Shown here: piece by piece, positions 33,899 through 43,304 of the stretch
How positions within the stretch are numbered: the first letter of the stretch is position 1
How the letters are laid out: each line of letters opens with the position of its first letter
Source of the DNA: a virus
Virus record (IMG/VR): IMGVR_UViG_3300032307_000731
Span: 51,164 to 115,163 of that record
DNA: 64,000 nucleotides
Strand: one strand, 5' to 3'
Program-made: the position numbers and the translations under genes
The notes under the pieces: model-generated
Databases searched by the model: none
What the model saw: the letters and a program-made list of their open reading frames with translations, nothing else
Told to the model about the DNA's origin: nothing

Positions 33899-34894
33899 AA
33901 GACATTATTAATTGACGGGTCCAACTTAATGAAAATTGGATTCCACGGAGTAAAAGACCTATACAATGACGGAAGTCACTTAGGTGCTATTTACCACTTT
34001 ATAAATACAATTCGGAAATTCCTTGAGGAACATAACTACGATAAGGTAGTTGTGTTCTGGGATGCCGAACATAGTTCATCCACTCGGAAAGAACTTTATC
34101 CACAGTATAAGGGAAATAGAAAACAAGATATGAATGAGTTTAAGTACGAATCATATCTACAACAAAACGCTCGTATTAAAGAATATCTTGAAGAAGTCTT
34201 TGTTAGACAAGTTGAGATGGTTTATAACGAGGCGGATGACTTGATTGCTTATTATTGTCTAAGAGCGACTAATGAAGAGATTACCATTTTTTCGTCAGAT
34301 AAGGACCTTACACAACTTATTTCGGACCGGGTGACCATCTACTCTCCAAACTTAAAACAATACTTTAAACAGGGTGATATGATTACCATCAATAAAGTTC
34401 AGATACCACATTATAATGTATTACTTTGTAAGATTCTTACCGGTGATAGTTCGGATAATATTAGTGGAATTGAAGGTTTAGGTGAAAAAACTTTAGTTAA
34501 ATTATTCCCTGATATGCTGGTTAAACCATGCACTATCAACGAAATAAGAGTTAATGCGGGGATTATCATGCAAGAAAAGAAATCAAAAGTATTGGAAAAT
34601 ATTTTGACTGGTAAGACAAAAAATGGTATAATTGGTGAAGAGTTTTATACTACAAACGAAAAAATAGTTAATTTATCTAACCCTTTAATTACAGACGATG
34701 GAAAAGAATTAGTTGACCAAATTATCACAGACACTATTGACCCGACAGATAGGGGATATAAAAATTTAATGAGACTTATGATGGAAGATGGTCTCTTCAA
34801 ATATCTTCCAAAAAACGATGAAGCTTGGGTAAATTTCCTAAGACCATTCATGAAATTAACAAGAAAAGAAAAACGTAAAACAAACAAAAATTAA
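33893..34894 (+). CDS. rnh: T4 RNase H / FEN-type 5'-3' nuclease, 333 aa
   Basis: Catalytic acids of the FEN family are visible: D8 in LLIDGSN, D57 in VFWDAEHSS, NEADD (E113, D115, D116), SSDKD (D136, D138) and TGDSSDN (D185, D188). The helix-3-turn-helix GIEGLGEKT (192-200) binds DNA. R65 and K73/R76 in RKELYPQYKGNR fit the helical arch base. The length is close to T4 RNase H (305 aa). It removes RNA primers and flaps on the lagging strand. The start is GTG: the next in-frame ATG would delete catalytic D8. That GTG lies in a small hairpin. Confidence 0.9.
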   Translation: MIKTLLIDGSNLMKIGFHGVKDLYNDGSHLGAIYHFINTIRKFLEEHNYDKVVVFWDAEHSSSTRKELYPQYKGNRKQDMNEFKYESYLQQNARIKEYLEEVFVRQVEMVYNEADDLIAYYCLRATNEEITIFSSDKDLTQLISDRVTIYSPNLKQYFKQGDMITINKVQIPHYNVLLCKILTGDSSDNISGIEGLGEKTLVKLFPDMLVKPCTINEIRVNAGIIMQEKKSKVLENILTGKTKNGIIGEEFYTTNEKIVNLSNPLITDDGKELVDQIITDTIDPTDRGYKNLMRLMMEDGLFKYLPKNDEAWVNFLRPFMKLTRKEKRKTNKN

Positions 34895-34898
34895 ATTT

Positions 34899-35351
34899 AT
34901 GAGAGAACAAGAAAGTACTAAGATGGAATTTTTATTGACATTAAACGATAACATCGTAGTCCAAAGATTCTTTAACGTAAGAGGTTTTAACTCAAAGGCG
35001 AAAAATTCGGTTGAGTTATATGAGTTTATTTCAGACTTCAAAGAAGAACTTCAAGAATACTTGAAAATGAAAACTTTAGTGTATATGATGGACAACAAAG
35101 AGTCAATTACACACGACCCAACCATTATGGACACATCGTTTACCGATGGACCTGAAGTGTTTAACATTTTTATCAAATTAGGTGAACAGACAATTTGTCA
35201 TAGAATTTTTGACGGAAAATTTTATCCACCAAAAGTTCGTTATACCGTCGATGTGAGACCTTTCTTAAAGGAAACTCTTCGAGGATTGACTGACATTTTT
35301 TCAGATAAAAAATTAAGTTACAATTATTTGGAACTTGACTTGAGTAAGTAA
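34899..35351 (+). CDS. Hypothetical protein in replication block, 150 aa
   Basis: I do not recognise this protein. It begins within four bases of the rnh stop. An in-frame Met at residue 9 (MEFLLTLND) is an alternative start. The fold seems alpha/beta: strands MEFLLTLNDNIVVQRFFNV, a helix (VELYEFISDFKEELQEYLKM), then VFNIFIKLGEQTICHRIFDG and RYTVDVRPFLKETLRGLTDI. There are no catalytic motifs. Position between rnh and the replicative helicase gene suggests a function in DNA replication or in helicase loading, but no homology to gp59 or gp61 is visible. Confidence 0.75.
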   Translation: MREQESTKMEFLLTLNDNIVVQRFFNVRGFNSKAKNSVELYEFISDFKEELQEYLKMKTLVYMMDNKESITHDPTIMDTSFTDGPEVFNIFIKLGEQTICHRIFDGKFYPPKVRYTVDVRPFLKETLRGLTDIFSDKKLSYNYLELDLSK

Positions 35352-35352
35352 G

Positions 35353-35362
35353 TATTTAATAA
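35353..35362 (+). promoter_or_regulatory. Variant promoter-like motif before gp41
   Basis: TATTTAATAA begins 36 nt before the gp41 ATG, in a 37-base gap. The core departs from TATTTAT at its last position, so this is weak. Confidence 0.3.
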
Positions 35363-35388
35363 TACAAGGGTAACTTTTAAAACAATTT

Positions 35389-36771
35389 ATGAACAAAAAT
35401 TTCGATTATTTAGGGAACACATTTCAATTACAATTACTGAATCAGATTATATTAGATAAGGACTTTTCATCTTCAATTATGGATGTTATTGAGCCAATCT
35501 ATTTCGACAACAAGTACTTTAAAATCATTTTACAAATGACAAAAGAGTATCACAAGAAATATGAATCTACTCCTAATTTCGATACTCTTGAGCAGATAGT
35601 TAAGTCTGAAATCTCCCAAGAGATGGTTGCCAAGATTGTTTTGGACACATTAACACAAGTAAAGGAGGCACCATTTGAAGGTACTACTTTCGTTCAGGAG
35701 AAGGCCTTAAAGTTCTGTAAACAACAAGAACTTCAAAAGGCGATGGACAAAGCTCAAAAGATTATCACTCAAGGTGATTTCGAGTCTTATGATAAGGTTG
35801 AAGGACTCGTGAGAGACGCATTACAGGTTGGGGAGATAGATAAAGGTCAAACAGATATCTTCGCTAATTTAGACACTGTACTTGATGAGGATTATCGTCA
35901 CCCAATTCCAATGGGGATTAAAGGTATTGATAAACTACTTAAAGGTGGATTGGCTAAAGGTGAGATTGGAGTTATATTAGCGCCAACAGGTGTTGGTAAG
36001 ACAACTATCTTATCTAAAATTTCAAACACCGCATTTAATCTTGGGTATAACGTACTTCAAATATTTTTTGAAGACAACCCAAAAATTATACAAAGGAAAC
36101 ACTTCACAATGTGGACAGGAATTGAACCGGATAATTTGGTTCAACACAAAGACGAAGTGATGAGTAAAATTACTGAAATTAAGGAGACAATGCAAAACAG
36201 ATTAGTTTTGAAAAAATTGGCGTCAGATACGATGACTATGAGTCAAATTAAAAATCAGGTTAGAAAAATGATTGCGGATGGAATTAAGATTGATATGGTT
36301 TTATTAGATTATATTGATTGTGTATTACCGGAATCAAGTAGTAAAGATGAGTGGAAAGCGGAAGGTTCTGTGATGAGAGGTTTTGAGGCGATGTGTCACG
36401 AACTTGATTTAGTTGGGTGGACTGCAACACAAGGTAACAGGTCTTCAATTTCGTCAGAGGTTGTAACTACAGACCAAATGGGAGGTTCAATTAAAAAGGC
36501 ACAAGTTGGTCACGTAATCATTTCCGTGGCTAAGACATTACAACAAAAAGAAATGGGTCTTGCGACTATTGCGATTACTAAAAGTCGTTTAGGTCAAGAT
36601 GGTGTTGTTTTTGAGAATTGTAAATTCAATAATGAATTACTTGAGATTGATACTGAAAGTTCAGTAACATTCTTAGGATTCGAAGAACAACAAGAAGATA
36701 GAAAAAGAGATAGAGTTAAAGAACTCTTGGAGAAAAGAAAACAGAGAGAACAGAGTCAACAACAAAATTAA
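35389..36771 (+). CDS. 41: Replicative DNA helicase (gp41, DnaB-like), 460 aa
   Basis: This is a RecA-like hexameric helicase. The N-terminal helical domain (1-140) includes FQLQLLNQIILDKDFSSSI. The core follows LKGGLAKGEIGVILAPTGVGKTT, with Walker A APTGVGKT (198-205). A Walker B-like MVLLDYIDCVLP follows around residue 305, then WTATQGNRSS and the Q-rich switch VTTDQMGGSIKKAQVGHVII, a typical gp41/DnaB DNA-binding loop pattern. The C-terminus is a charged helix with Gln run. It unwinds the parental duplex at forks. Length is close to T4 gp41 (475 aa). The next gene begins three bases later. Confidence 0.92.
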   Translation: MNKNFDYLGNTFQLQLLNQIILDKDFSSSIMDVIEPIYFDNKYFKIILQMTKEYHKKYESTPNFDTLEQIVKSEISQEMVAKIVLDTLTQVKEAPFEGTTFVQEKALKFCKQQELQKAMDKAQKIITQGDFESYDKVEGLVRDALQVGEIDKGQTDIFANLDTVLDEDYRHPIPMGIKGIDKLLKGGLAKGEIGVILAPTGVGKTTILSKISNTAFNLGYNVLQIFFEDNPKIIQRKHFTMWTGIEPDNLVQHKDEVMSKITEIKETMQNRLVLKKLASDTMTMSQIKNQVRKMIADGIKIDMVLLDYIDCVLPESSSKDEWKAEGSVMRGFEAMCHELDLVGWTATQGNRSSISSEVVTTDQMGGSIKKAQVGHVIISVAKTLQQKEMGLATIAITKSRLGQDGVVFENCKFNNELLEIDTESSVTFLGFEEQQEDRKRDRVKELLEKRKQREQSQQQN

Positions 36772-36774
36772 AAT

Positions 36775-37413
36775 ATGAAAATTAATAAAGAGAAATTACA
36801 AATAGAATTTAAAGATTCTGAAACTATTAATGAAAATTATAGTCAATCCGCTCAGGACATTTTTGTTCTAATGTGTTTGGATGGTAAGAAAAATGGTACA
36901 TTTTTGGATTTAGGTTGTCATCATCCTATAAATATAAATAACACATATCTATTAGAGACCCATTATAATTGGAATGGGGTTTCAATAGATATTGATAAAA
37001 CGATGACTGATTTATTTGGAATTAGAAAAACCACATCACTAACTGAAGATTGTACAAAATTAGATTTTAAGAAAATTTTAAACTTATATGATAGTAAACA
37101 TATTGATTACTTATCTTTAGATTTAGAGCCGGCATCAATAACATTAGATTGTTTGAAAACAATACCTTTTAATGATATTGAATTTAGTGTTATTACTTTT
37201 GAACACGATGTATATCGATTTGGAGATGATTGTCGAACTAAATCAAGGGAATTACTTGAAGGATATGGGTATAAAAGAATTTGTTCTGATGTTAGTAATG
37301 GATATAACATATATGAAGATTGGTATTATAATCCCAAATATGTTAGTTATGATAGAATAAAAATTATTGAATCCGAAGGTAAAGAATGGTCGGATATTTT
37401 ATTAAAAAATTAA
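36775..37413 (+). CDS. FkbM-type methyltransferase, 212 aa
   Basis: The start [16 protein letters not shown] then [15 protein letters not shown], followed by [19 protein letters not shown], is the FkbM (Methyltransf_21) pattern. It has S-Q-x-x-Q-D, a D/E-x-G motif I and a NTY-L-E segment followed by a VDID-like acidic loop. [15 protein letters not shown] matches the later motif. FkbM enzymes are usually SAM-dependent O-methyltransferases acting on sugars or glycolipids. It is inserted between gp41 and nrdB, in the same direction with gaps of three and four bases. Surface-glycan modification of virions or host is plausible but not shown; it may be an auxiliary gene. Confidence 0.82.
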   Translation: MKINKEKLQIEFKDSETINENYSQSAQDIFVLMCLDGKKNGTFLDLGCHHPININNTYLLETHYNWNGVSIDIDKTMTDLFGIRKTTSLTEDCTKLDFKKILNLYDSKHIDYLSLDLEPASITLDCLKTIPFNDIEFSVITFEHDVYRFGDDCRTKSRELLEGYGYKRICSDVSNGYNIYEDWYYNPKYVSYDRIKIIESEGKEWSDILLKN

Positions 37414-37417
37414 AAAT

Positions 37418-38365
37418 ATGGAAAAAATATTAGAACCAAATAATGACAGATTTGTCATATTCCCTATCGAACATAATGATATATGGGAATTTTATAAACA
37501 ACACCAAGCGGCGTTTTGGACTGCTGAAGAAGTTGATTTATCTAACGATATTAGAGATTGGGAAAATTTATCAGATAATGAGAAATATTTTCTTAAAAAT
37601 ATATTAGCGTTTTTTGCGGCGTCTGATGGAATTGTAAATGAAAACTTAGCAGAAAATTTCTTAAAAGAAGTACAATATGCTGAGGCAAAATTCTTTTACG
37701 GATTTCAGGTTATGATGGAAAATATCCATTCATTAATGTATTCGTTATTGATTGATACTTATGTGTCTGATGAAAAAGAAAAAGATGAATGTTTCCACGC
37801 GATTGACAGATTACCTGCAGTTCAAAAGAAAGCTAAATGGGCTCTTGATTGGATTGAAAACGCTTCATTCCAAGAAAGATTAGTTGCATTCGCGGCTGTT
37901 GAAGGTATCTTCTTTTCAGGTTCATTCTGTTCAATCTTTTGGTTGAAATCAAGAGGAATCATGCAAGGTTTATGTAATGCTAATTCACTTATCTTTAAAG
38001 ATGAAAATTTACATTGTGATTTTGCTATTCATTTGATTAATAATCACGTTGAGAACAAACCAAGTGAAAAACGAATTAAAGAGATTTTATTATCTGCATT
38101 AGAAATTGAAAAAGAGTTTATTACAGAATCTTTACCTGTATCTTTAATTGGTATGAATTCTAATTTGATGAAACAATATTTAGAATTTGTAACGGATGGT
38201 CTATTAGTTAAATTTGGATGTAAAAAACAATTCAATGTTGAACAACCATTCAAATTTATGGAACAAATTGCTGTTGAGACTAAAGGAAACTTTTTTGAAT
38301 CAAGAACAATGGAATACCAAAAGGCTAAATTAGGTGAATCACTAACATTCACTGACGATTTCTAA
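37418..38365 (+). CDS. nrdB: Class Ia ribonucleotide reductase small subunit (NrdB), 315 aa
   Basis: All di-iron ligands are in place: D70 ([11 protein letters not shown]), E101 and H104 ([11 protein letters not shown]), E162 ([10 protein letters not shown]), E196 and H199 ([11 protein letters not shown]). The radical tyrosine is Y108. The [16 protein letters not shown] block resembles eukaryote-type R2 more than E. coli NrdB. The end of the chain (residues 300-315) is short and acidic, as expected for the tail that binds NrdA. It forms the radical for dNTP production, paired with NrdA encoded 10 bases downstream. It follows the FkbM gene by four bases. Confidence 0.96.
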   Translation: MEKILEPNNDRFVIFPIEHNDIWEFYKQHQAAFWTAEEVDLSNDIRDWENLSDNEKYFLKNILAFFAASDGIVNENLAENFLKEVQYAEAKFFYGFQVMMENIHSLMYSLLIDTYVSDEKEKDECFHAIDRLPAVQKKAKWALDWIENASFQERLVAFAAVEGIFFSGSFCSIFWLKSRGIMQGLCNANSLIFKDENLHCDFAIHLINNHVENKPSEKRIKEILLSALEIEKEFITESLPVSLIGMNSNLMKQYLEFVTDGLLVKFGCKKQFNVEQPFKFMEQIAVETKGNFFESRTMEYQKAKLGESLTFTDDF

Positions 38366-38375
38366 TTAAAAATAT

Positions 38376-40802
38376 ATGATGTCATTAAAGATTAAAAAAA
38401 GAGGGGGAGATGAAGTTTCATTTAACCCTCAAAAAATTTACAATAGAGTTAAACGAGCGTCTAGAGGGTTAAATGTTAACTCAGACGAGATTTTTATTAA
38501 AGTTATTACTTCAGTACCAACTGAAGGATTTATTACAACTAAAGAGTTAGATAAATTAGTTTATGAAATTGCTGCTTCATATACCGGAAGTCATCACGAT
38601 TACTCAAGATTAGCGTCTTCGGTAGCGATTTCATCTTATCATAAAGAAACTGATGAAAGTTTTTGTAACACAATGCACACCTTACACGTTGATGGGGTCA
38701 TTAATGATAAGTTAATGGAAACTATTGAACTATATGGTCCTGAAAATATTGATTCTGTAATTAATCACGAGAATGATTACAATTTTGATTATTTTGCTTG
38801 GCGTTCATTACAAGAAATGTATTTGTTAAAAACACCTGAAGGTAAGGTAATTGAAAGACCACAACATATGTATATGAGAGTTGCTCTATGGGTGACTAAA
38901 TCATTCGAAGAGGCGGTTGAATATTACAATTCTTTATCAAATCAACTTATTTCTCCGGCAACACCAATTATGATTAATGCGGGTACTAAAACACCTCAAC
39001 TAGCATCTTGTGTATTGAAATACAACCATGGGGATTCAAGAGAAGGTTTATTACAAACATTAAATGATATCTCAACTTACTCATCAGACGCTGCGGGTAT
39101 TGGATTATGTATGTCTAACATTCGTAGTAAAGAAAGTAGAATTAATTCATCAGGTGGATTTGCGGGAGGTTTATTAAAATACCTTAAAATTGTAAATGAA
39201 TCACTACGTTTCTTTAACCAACAAGGAAGAAGACCGGGTAGTGCTGCTATCTACATTGAACCTTGGCATAAAGACATCATTGATTTACTTGATATCAAAA
39301 AGAATACAGGAGCTGAAGAGATGAGAGCAAGAGATTTATTCACGTCAATTTGGTTACCGGATAACTTTATGAATGCTGTTAAAAACAATGGGGATTGGTA
39401 TTTGTTTTGTCCGAATGACATTAAGAAAGCTGGTATCAAACCATTACAGGAGACTTATGGTGATGAGTATGAAGAGAATTATAACAAAGCGGTTGAACTT
39501 GGTCTTGGTAAAAAAGTTAAAGCTCAAACAATTTGGAATAAGATTATTGAATCTCAGGTTGAAACAGGAGTTCCTTACTTATGTTCTAAAGATAGTGCGA
39601 ATAGAAAAACTAACCATCAAAACATTGGGGTGATTAAACAATCTAACTTATGTAATGAGATTTACCAATATACCGATGAGGAAACAACTGCAATCTGTAC
39701 GTTATCTTCTATGGTGTTGAAAAACTTTATTATTAAAGGAGAGTTTGATTTTAATTTACTTTACAATGAAGTTAGAAAAGTTGTGAGAGCACTTAACAAA
39801 GTTGTTGACATTAATAGTTATTCAACTGAGCAAGGTAGAAAAGGGGGTCTTGAACAAAGAGCAATTGCGATTGGAACACAAGGTCTTGCGGATGTTTTTT
39901 ATTTAATGGATTATATCTTCACATCTGAAGAGGCAAAGAAACTTAACAAAGATATTTTTGAAACAATTTATTTTGCTGCAATCACTGAGAGTTCTTATTT
40001 ATGTCAACAAGGTTTATACAGACCATATGAATTCTTTAAAGGTTCACCAATGTCAAAAGGAATATTCCAATTTGATATGTGGGGAATGAATGAGGATAAT
40101 TTATCAGGTCGTTGGGATTGGATGGGATTGAAAGATAAAGTGTCGGAATATGGTGTTTGTAACTCATTATTCACGGCTCAGATGCCGGTAGCATCTTCGG
40201 CTAAGATTACAGGTTCATTTGAAATGACAGAACCAGCTCACTCGGCATTGTTTAATCGTCGTGTGGTTGGGGGAGAAATCCTTATCGTAAACAAATACTT
40301 AATTACTGATTTTGAAAAATTAGGTGTTTGGAGTGAGGATTTAAAAAATGAGATTATTATGAATGAAGGTTCAATTCAGAATATTAATTTCAATCAATAT
40401 CTTGACCCTGAAGATAAAAACTACAACAAGAAAGTTAAAAGAATTGAACATTTAATACCTAAATACAAAACAATTTGGGAGATATCTCAAAGAGAATTAA
40501 TTGATATGGCGGCGGACAGAGCACCATTTATTGACCAATCACAATCAATGAATATCTATATGTCTGAACCAACATTATCAAAAATTTCATCATCTCATTT
40601 CCATTCATGGAGTAAAGGTTTGAAAACTCTTTGTTATTATGTTAGAACTAAGGCAATATCAACCGGAGCAAAACATTTAGCTGTTGATATTTCAAAAGTA
40701 AAACAAACCTCAAATAAAGTTGAAACACCAAAAGTTAGTTTAATTGAAAATACTACAAAACCAACTGATTCAGAATTTGAATGTTTTGGATGTGGGTCAT
40801 AA
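38376..40802 (+). CDS. nrdA: Class Ia ribonucleotide reductase large subunit (NrdA), 808 aa
   Basis: An N-terminal ATP cone (residues about 1-95: IKKRGGDEVSFNPQKIYNRV) is followed by the catalytic barrel. Active-site residues are readable: C212 (LASCVLKY), N424-C426-E428 (NLCNEI) and C441 (AICTLSS). C426 and C441 are 15 apart, as in eukaryote-type NrdA. The C-terminus ECFGCGS supplies the redox CxxC pair. Two adjacent ATGs occur (38376 and 38379). It reduces ribonucleoside diphosphates, feeding phage DNA synthesis. It is the last gene of the replication block and ends before a strong terminator. Confidence 0.97.
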   Translation: MMSLKIKKRGGDEVSFNPQKIYNRVKRASRGLNVNSDEIFIKVITSVPTEGFITTKELDKLVYEIAASYTGSHHDYSRLASSVAISSYHKETDESFCNTMHTLHVDGVINDKLMETIELYGPENIDSVINHENDYNFDYFAWRSLQEMYLLKTPEGKVIERPQHMYMRVALWVTKSFEEAVEYYNSLSNQLISPATPIMINAGTKTPQLASCVLKYNHGDSREGLLQTLNDISTYSSDAAGIGLCMSNIRSKESRINSSGGFAGGLLKYLKIVNESLRFFNQQGRRPGSAAIYIEPWHKDIIDLLDIKKNTGAEEMRARDLFTSIWLPDNFMNAVKNNGDWYLFCPNDIKKAGIKPLQETYGDEYEENYNKAVELGLGKKVKAQTIWNKIIESQVETGVPYLCSKDSANRKTNHQNIGVIKQSNLCNEIYQYTDEETTAICTLSSMVLKNFIIKGEFDFNLLYNEVRKVVRALNKVVDINSYSTEQGRKGGLEQRAIAIGTQGLADVFYLMDYIFTSEEAKKLNKDIFETIYFAAITESSYLCQQGLYRPYEFFKGSPMSKGIFQFDMWGMNEDNLSGRWDWMGLKDKVSEYGVCNSLFTAQMPVASSAKITGSFEMTEPAHSALFNRRVVGGEILIVNKYLITDFEKLGVWSEDLKNEIIMNEGSIQNINFNQYLDPEDKNYNKKVKRIEHLIPKYKTIWEISQRELIDMAADRAPFIDQSQSMNIYMSEPTLSKISSSHFHSWSKGLKTLCYYVRTKAISTGAKHLAVDISKVKQTSNKVETPKVSLIENTTKPTDSEFECFGCGS

Positions 40803-40821
40803 CAAAAGGTAATTATATAAT

Positions 40822-40848
40822 AATCCCGACAATGTCGGGATTTTTTAT
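40822..40848 (+). terminator. Intrinsic terminator after nrdA
   Basis: Nine-bp stem AATCCCGAC / GTCGGGATT (40822-40830 with 40834-40842, loop aat) followed by TTTTATTTTT. It ends the replication block. Confidence 0.9.
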
Positions 40849-40855
40849 TTTTAGG

Positions 40856-40870
40856 TATTTATAAGAAATA
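40856..40870 (+). promoter_or_regulatory. Putative phage promoter motif before gp25
   Basis: TATTTATAAGAAATA begins 38 nt before the gp25 ATG, just after the nrdA terminator. Confidence 0.6.
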
Positions 40871-40893
40871 ATCATAACACTATAATTATAGAT

Positions 40894-41364
40894 ATGGCAG
40901 ACGGAACAACATATGGTATTAATTTCCCTTTTAGGGATTCAGTTAAAGGTGACTATTTACAACTAACTGAATTTGAGGCTCAAGAAATTAAAGCGGATTT
41001 AATCCACTTACTTTTAACTCGAAAAGGTTCAAGATATTATTTACCAACATTTGGGACTAGACTTTATGAGTTTTTATTTGAACCATTTGATGGGTTAACA
41101 TTTGATGCAATTGAATCAGATATTCGAGAAGCGGTTGGTACATTTATGCCAAACTTATTATTAAACCAAATAACCATAAGTCCTGCTGACCCAATGGAAG
41201 AGGTTGATTTAGCAACAGGGATGGCAACAATAGGGACAAGTGAATCGTCAATTTATAGATTTCCTGGTAAAGGGACTTCAGAATATACTGCAAAAATAAA
41301 AATAGATTACTCGACAAACAATTCAACTTTTGGACCGAGTGATTTCGTTATCATTAATATTTAA
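40894..41364 (+). CDS. 25: Baseplate wedge protein gp25, 156 aa
   Basis: The gp25-like lysozyme-family fold is recognised by INFPFRDSVKGDYLQLTEF, then IHLLLTRKGSRYYLPTFGTR, then LYEFLFEPFDGLTFDAIESD. The motif RKG-S-R-x-x-x-P-x-F-G is the classical gp25 pattern, with the loop FEPFD. At 156 aa it is near T4 gp25 (132 aa). It binds gp6 and sheath at the wedge. The gp6 gene starts six bases after its stop. No catalytic residue of a lysozyme is expected to be functional. Confidence 0.93.
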   Translation: MADGTTYGINFPFRDSVKGDYLQLTEFEAQEIKADLIHLLLTRKGSRYYLPTFGTRLYEFLFEPFDGLTFDAIESDIREAVGTFMPNLLLNQITISPADPMEEVDLATGMATIGTSESSIYRFPGKGTSEYTAKIKIDYSTNNSTFGPSDFVIINI

Positions 41365-41370
41365 TATCAT

Positions 41371-43209
41371 ATGGCAAATCGTAATATATCATATACTACA
41401 AGAGATTATCAAGGAATAAGAACTGAATTATTAAACTATGTAAGAACTTATTACCCTGAATTAATACAGGACTTCAATGATGCTTCGGTATTCTCGGTGT
41501 TCTTAGATTTGAACGCGGCGGTTGCGGATAATTTACATTATCATATTGATAGAAGTATTCAAGAAACGGTTCTACAATACGCTCAACAAAGGTCTTCAAT
41601 TTATAATATTGCAAGAACCTATGGATTAAAATTACCGGGTCAAAGACCATCTGTTTCTTTGGTTGATTTTTCAATTACGGTTCCGGCTTTTGGGGATAAA
41701 GAAGATGAAAGATACTTAGGTACATTAACAAGAGGGTCTCAAGTTGTTGGTGCTGGTATTGTTTTTGAAAACATATATGATATTGATTTTACATCACCAT
41801 ATAACGCTCAAGGGTTTCCAAATAGATTAAAAATACCAAATTTTAATGCTAATAACGTTTTAATTAATTATACCATTACTAAACGAGAATTGGTAGTTAA
41901 TGGTATTACTAAAGTTTTTAAAAGAGTTATCACACCTAATGATGTGAAACCATTCTTTGAATTATTTTTACCTGAAAAAAATGTATTAGGTATTACAAGT
42001 GTATTACTTAAGAGTGGGACTGAATATACTAATATTCCTTCTACTGCGGAATTTTTAGGGGTTGAAAATAAATGGTATGAAGTTGATTCGTTGGCGGAAG
42101 ATAGAGTTTTTATTGAAGACCCAACTAAAGTGTCGGACCAACCAGGTATTAAAGTTGGTAGATATATTCAAACACAAAATAGATTTATAAGTGAATATAC
42201 TTCTGAAGGATTTAAAAAGATGACTTTTGGTGGTGGAACAAACACTGCTCAAGATGCGTTAGACCAATTTACAACAGTTGGGGCAACAATTGATTTACAA
42301 AGATATTCAAACAACTTTTCATTAGGGTCTGCTTTAACGCCTAACTCAACATTATTTATTCAATATCGAGTTGGTGGTGGATTAGCAACAAACTTAGGTA
42401 CAAACGTGATTAATCAAATTGGTACGGTTAATTTCTTTGTGAACGGACCATCTGAATCAACTAATTCATCTGTAGTTAATTCACTAAGATGTAACAACGT
42501 TACTGCTGCAATTGGTGGTGCGGGAGTTCCTTCATTAGAAGAAATTAGAAATTATGTTTCATTTAATTTCTCGGCACAAAAAAGAGCGGTAACCGTACAA
42601 GATTATGAATCAATCATTAGAAATATGCCATCAGAGTTTGGAGCACCTGCAAAAGTGTCCATAACAGAGAATAATAATAAGATATTGATTCAGTTATTAT
42701 CTTATGATACTTCAGGTAAATTAACCAGTATTGTGTCTGATACATTAAGACAAAATGTTGCAAATTACCTTTCTAACTATAGAATGATGAATGATTATAT
42801 TTCAATCTTAACCGCTGATGTTATTGATTTAAGTATTGATGTTCAGATTGTATTAGATTCTGCACAAAATTCAGGACAAGTTATTGCTGATGTGGTTGAT
42901 AGAATTTCTACTTATCTTAATCCTCAAACAAGAGAGTTGGGACAAAATGTTTATTTATCTGAAATAAGAAGTATTGTTCAAAATCAAAACGGGGTTTTAA
43001 CTGTTGCAGGGATAAATGTGTATAATAATGTTGGAGGACAATATTCTTCTTCTGAAACATCCATGGAATACTCTAATTCTGAAACAAAAGAAATTGCTCC
43101 GGTTGATGACACAATTTTTGCTCAACCATCTCAAGTGTATCAAATTAGATACCCTAATAAAGATATTAGAGTGTCGGTTAAAAATTTCCAATCAGTTACC
43201 TTTTCATAA
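41371..43209 (+). CDS. 6: Baseplate wedge protein gp6, 612 aa
   Basis: The start ISYTTRDYQGIRTELLNYVR, then DFNDASVFSVFLDLNAAVAD and YHIDRSIQETVLQYAQQRSS, is the gp6/J-type wedge core. The block AARTYG-like 'IARTYGLKLPGQRPS' follows. A later segment (residues about 375-470: VPSLEEIRNYVSFNFSAQKR, AVTVQDYESIIRNMPSEFG) is the conserved baseplate_J-like region. It forms the dimeric ring of the wedge. Length is close to T4 gp6 (660 aa). It lies between gp25 and a 95-base gap carrying promoter-like motifs. Homology is clear even though C-terminal residues 490-612 are diverged. Confidence 0.93.
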   Translation: MANRNISYTTRDYQGIRTELLNYVRTYYPELIQDFNDASVFSVFLDLNAAVADNLHYHIDRSIQETVLQYAQQRSSIYNIARTYGLKLPGQRPSVSLVDFSITVPAFGDKEDERYLGTLTRGSQVVGAGIVFENIYDIDFTSPYNAQGFPNRLKIPNFNANNVLINYTITKRELVVNGITKVFKRVITPNDVKPFFELFLPEKNVLGITSVLLKSGTEYTNIPSTAEFLGVENKWYEVDSLAEDRVFIEDPTKVSDQPGIKVGRYIQTQNRFISEYTSEGFKKMTFGGGTNTAQDALDQFTTVGATIDLQRYSNNFSLGSALTPNSTLFIQYRVGGGLATNLGTNVINQIGTVNFFVNGPSESTNSSVVNSLRCNNVTAAIGGAGVPSLEEIRNYVSFNFSAQKRAVTVQDYESIIRNMPSEFGAPAKVSITENNNKILIQLLSYDTSGKLTSIVSDTLRQNVANYLSNYRMMNDYISILTADVIDLSIDVQIVLDSAQNSGQVIADVVDRISTYLNPQTRELGQNVYLSEIRSIVQNQNGVLTVAGINVYNNVGGQYSSSETSMEYSNSETKEIAPVDDTIFAQPSQVYQIRYPNKDIRVSVKNFQSVTFS

Positions 43210-43281
43210 CAGGTTTATTTATCTCCCAACTATCTTATAATTAAAAGTAAGGTGTGTGAATTTTAAAAATAACACATAAAC

Positions 43282-43297
43282 TATTTATTAATTAAAA
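43282..43297 (+). promoter_or_regulatory. Putative phage promoter motif before 1783-aa gene
   Basis: TATTTATTAATTAAAA begins 23 nt before the ATG at 43305. A second TATTTATC occurs further up at 43216-43223 in the same gap. Confidence 0.6.
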
Positions 43298-43304
43298 GAA
43301 TTGC

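Noticed and set aside
38044-38352. Minus-strand ORF of 102 aa within nrdB
   Set aside because: Antisense shadow of a highly conserved enzyme gene.
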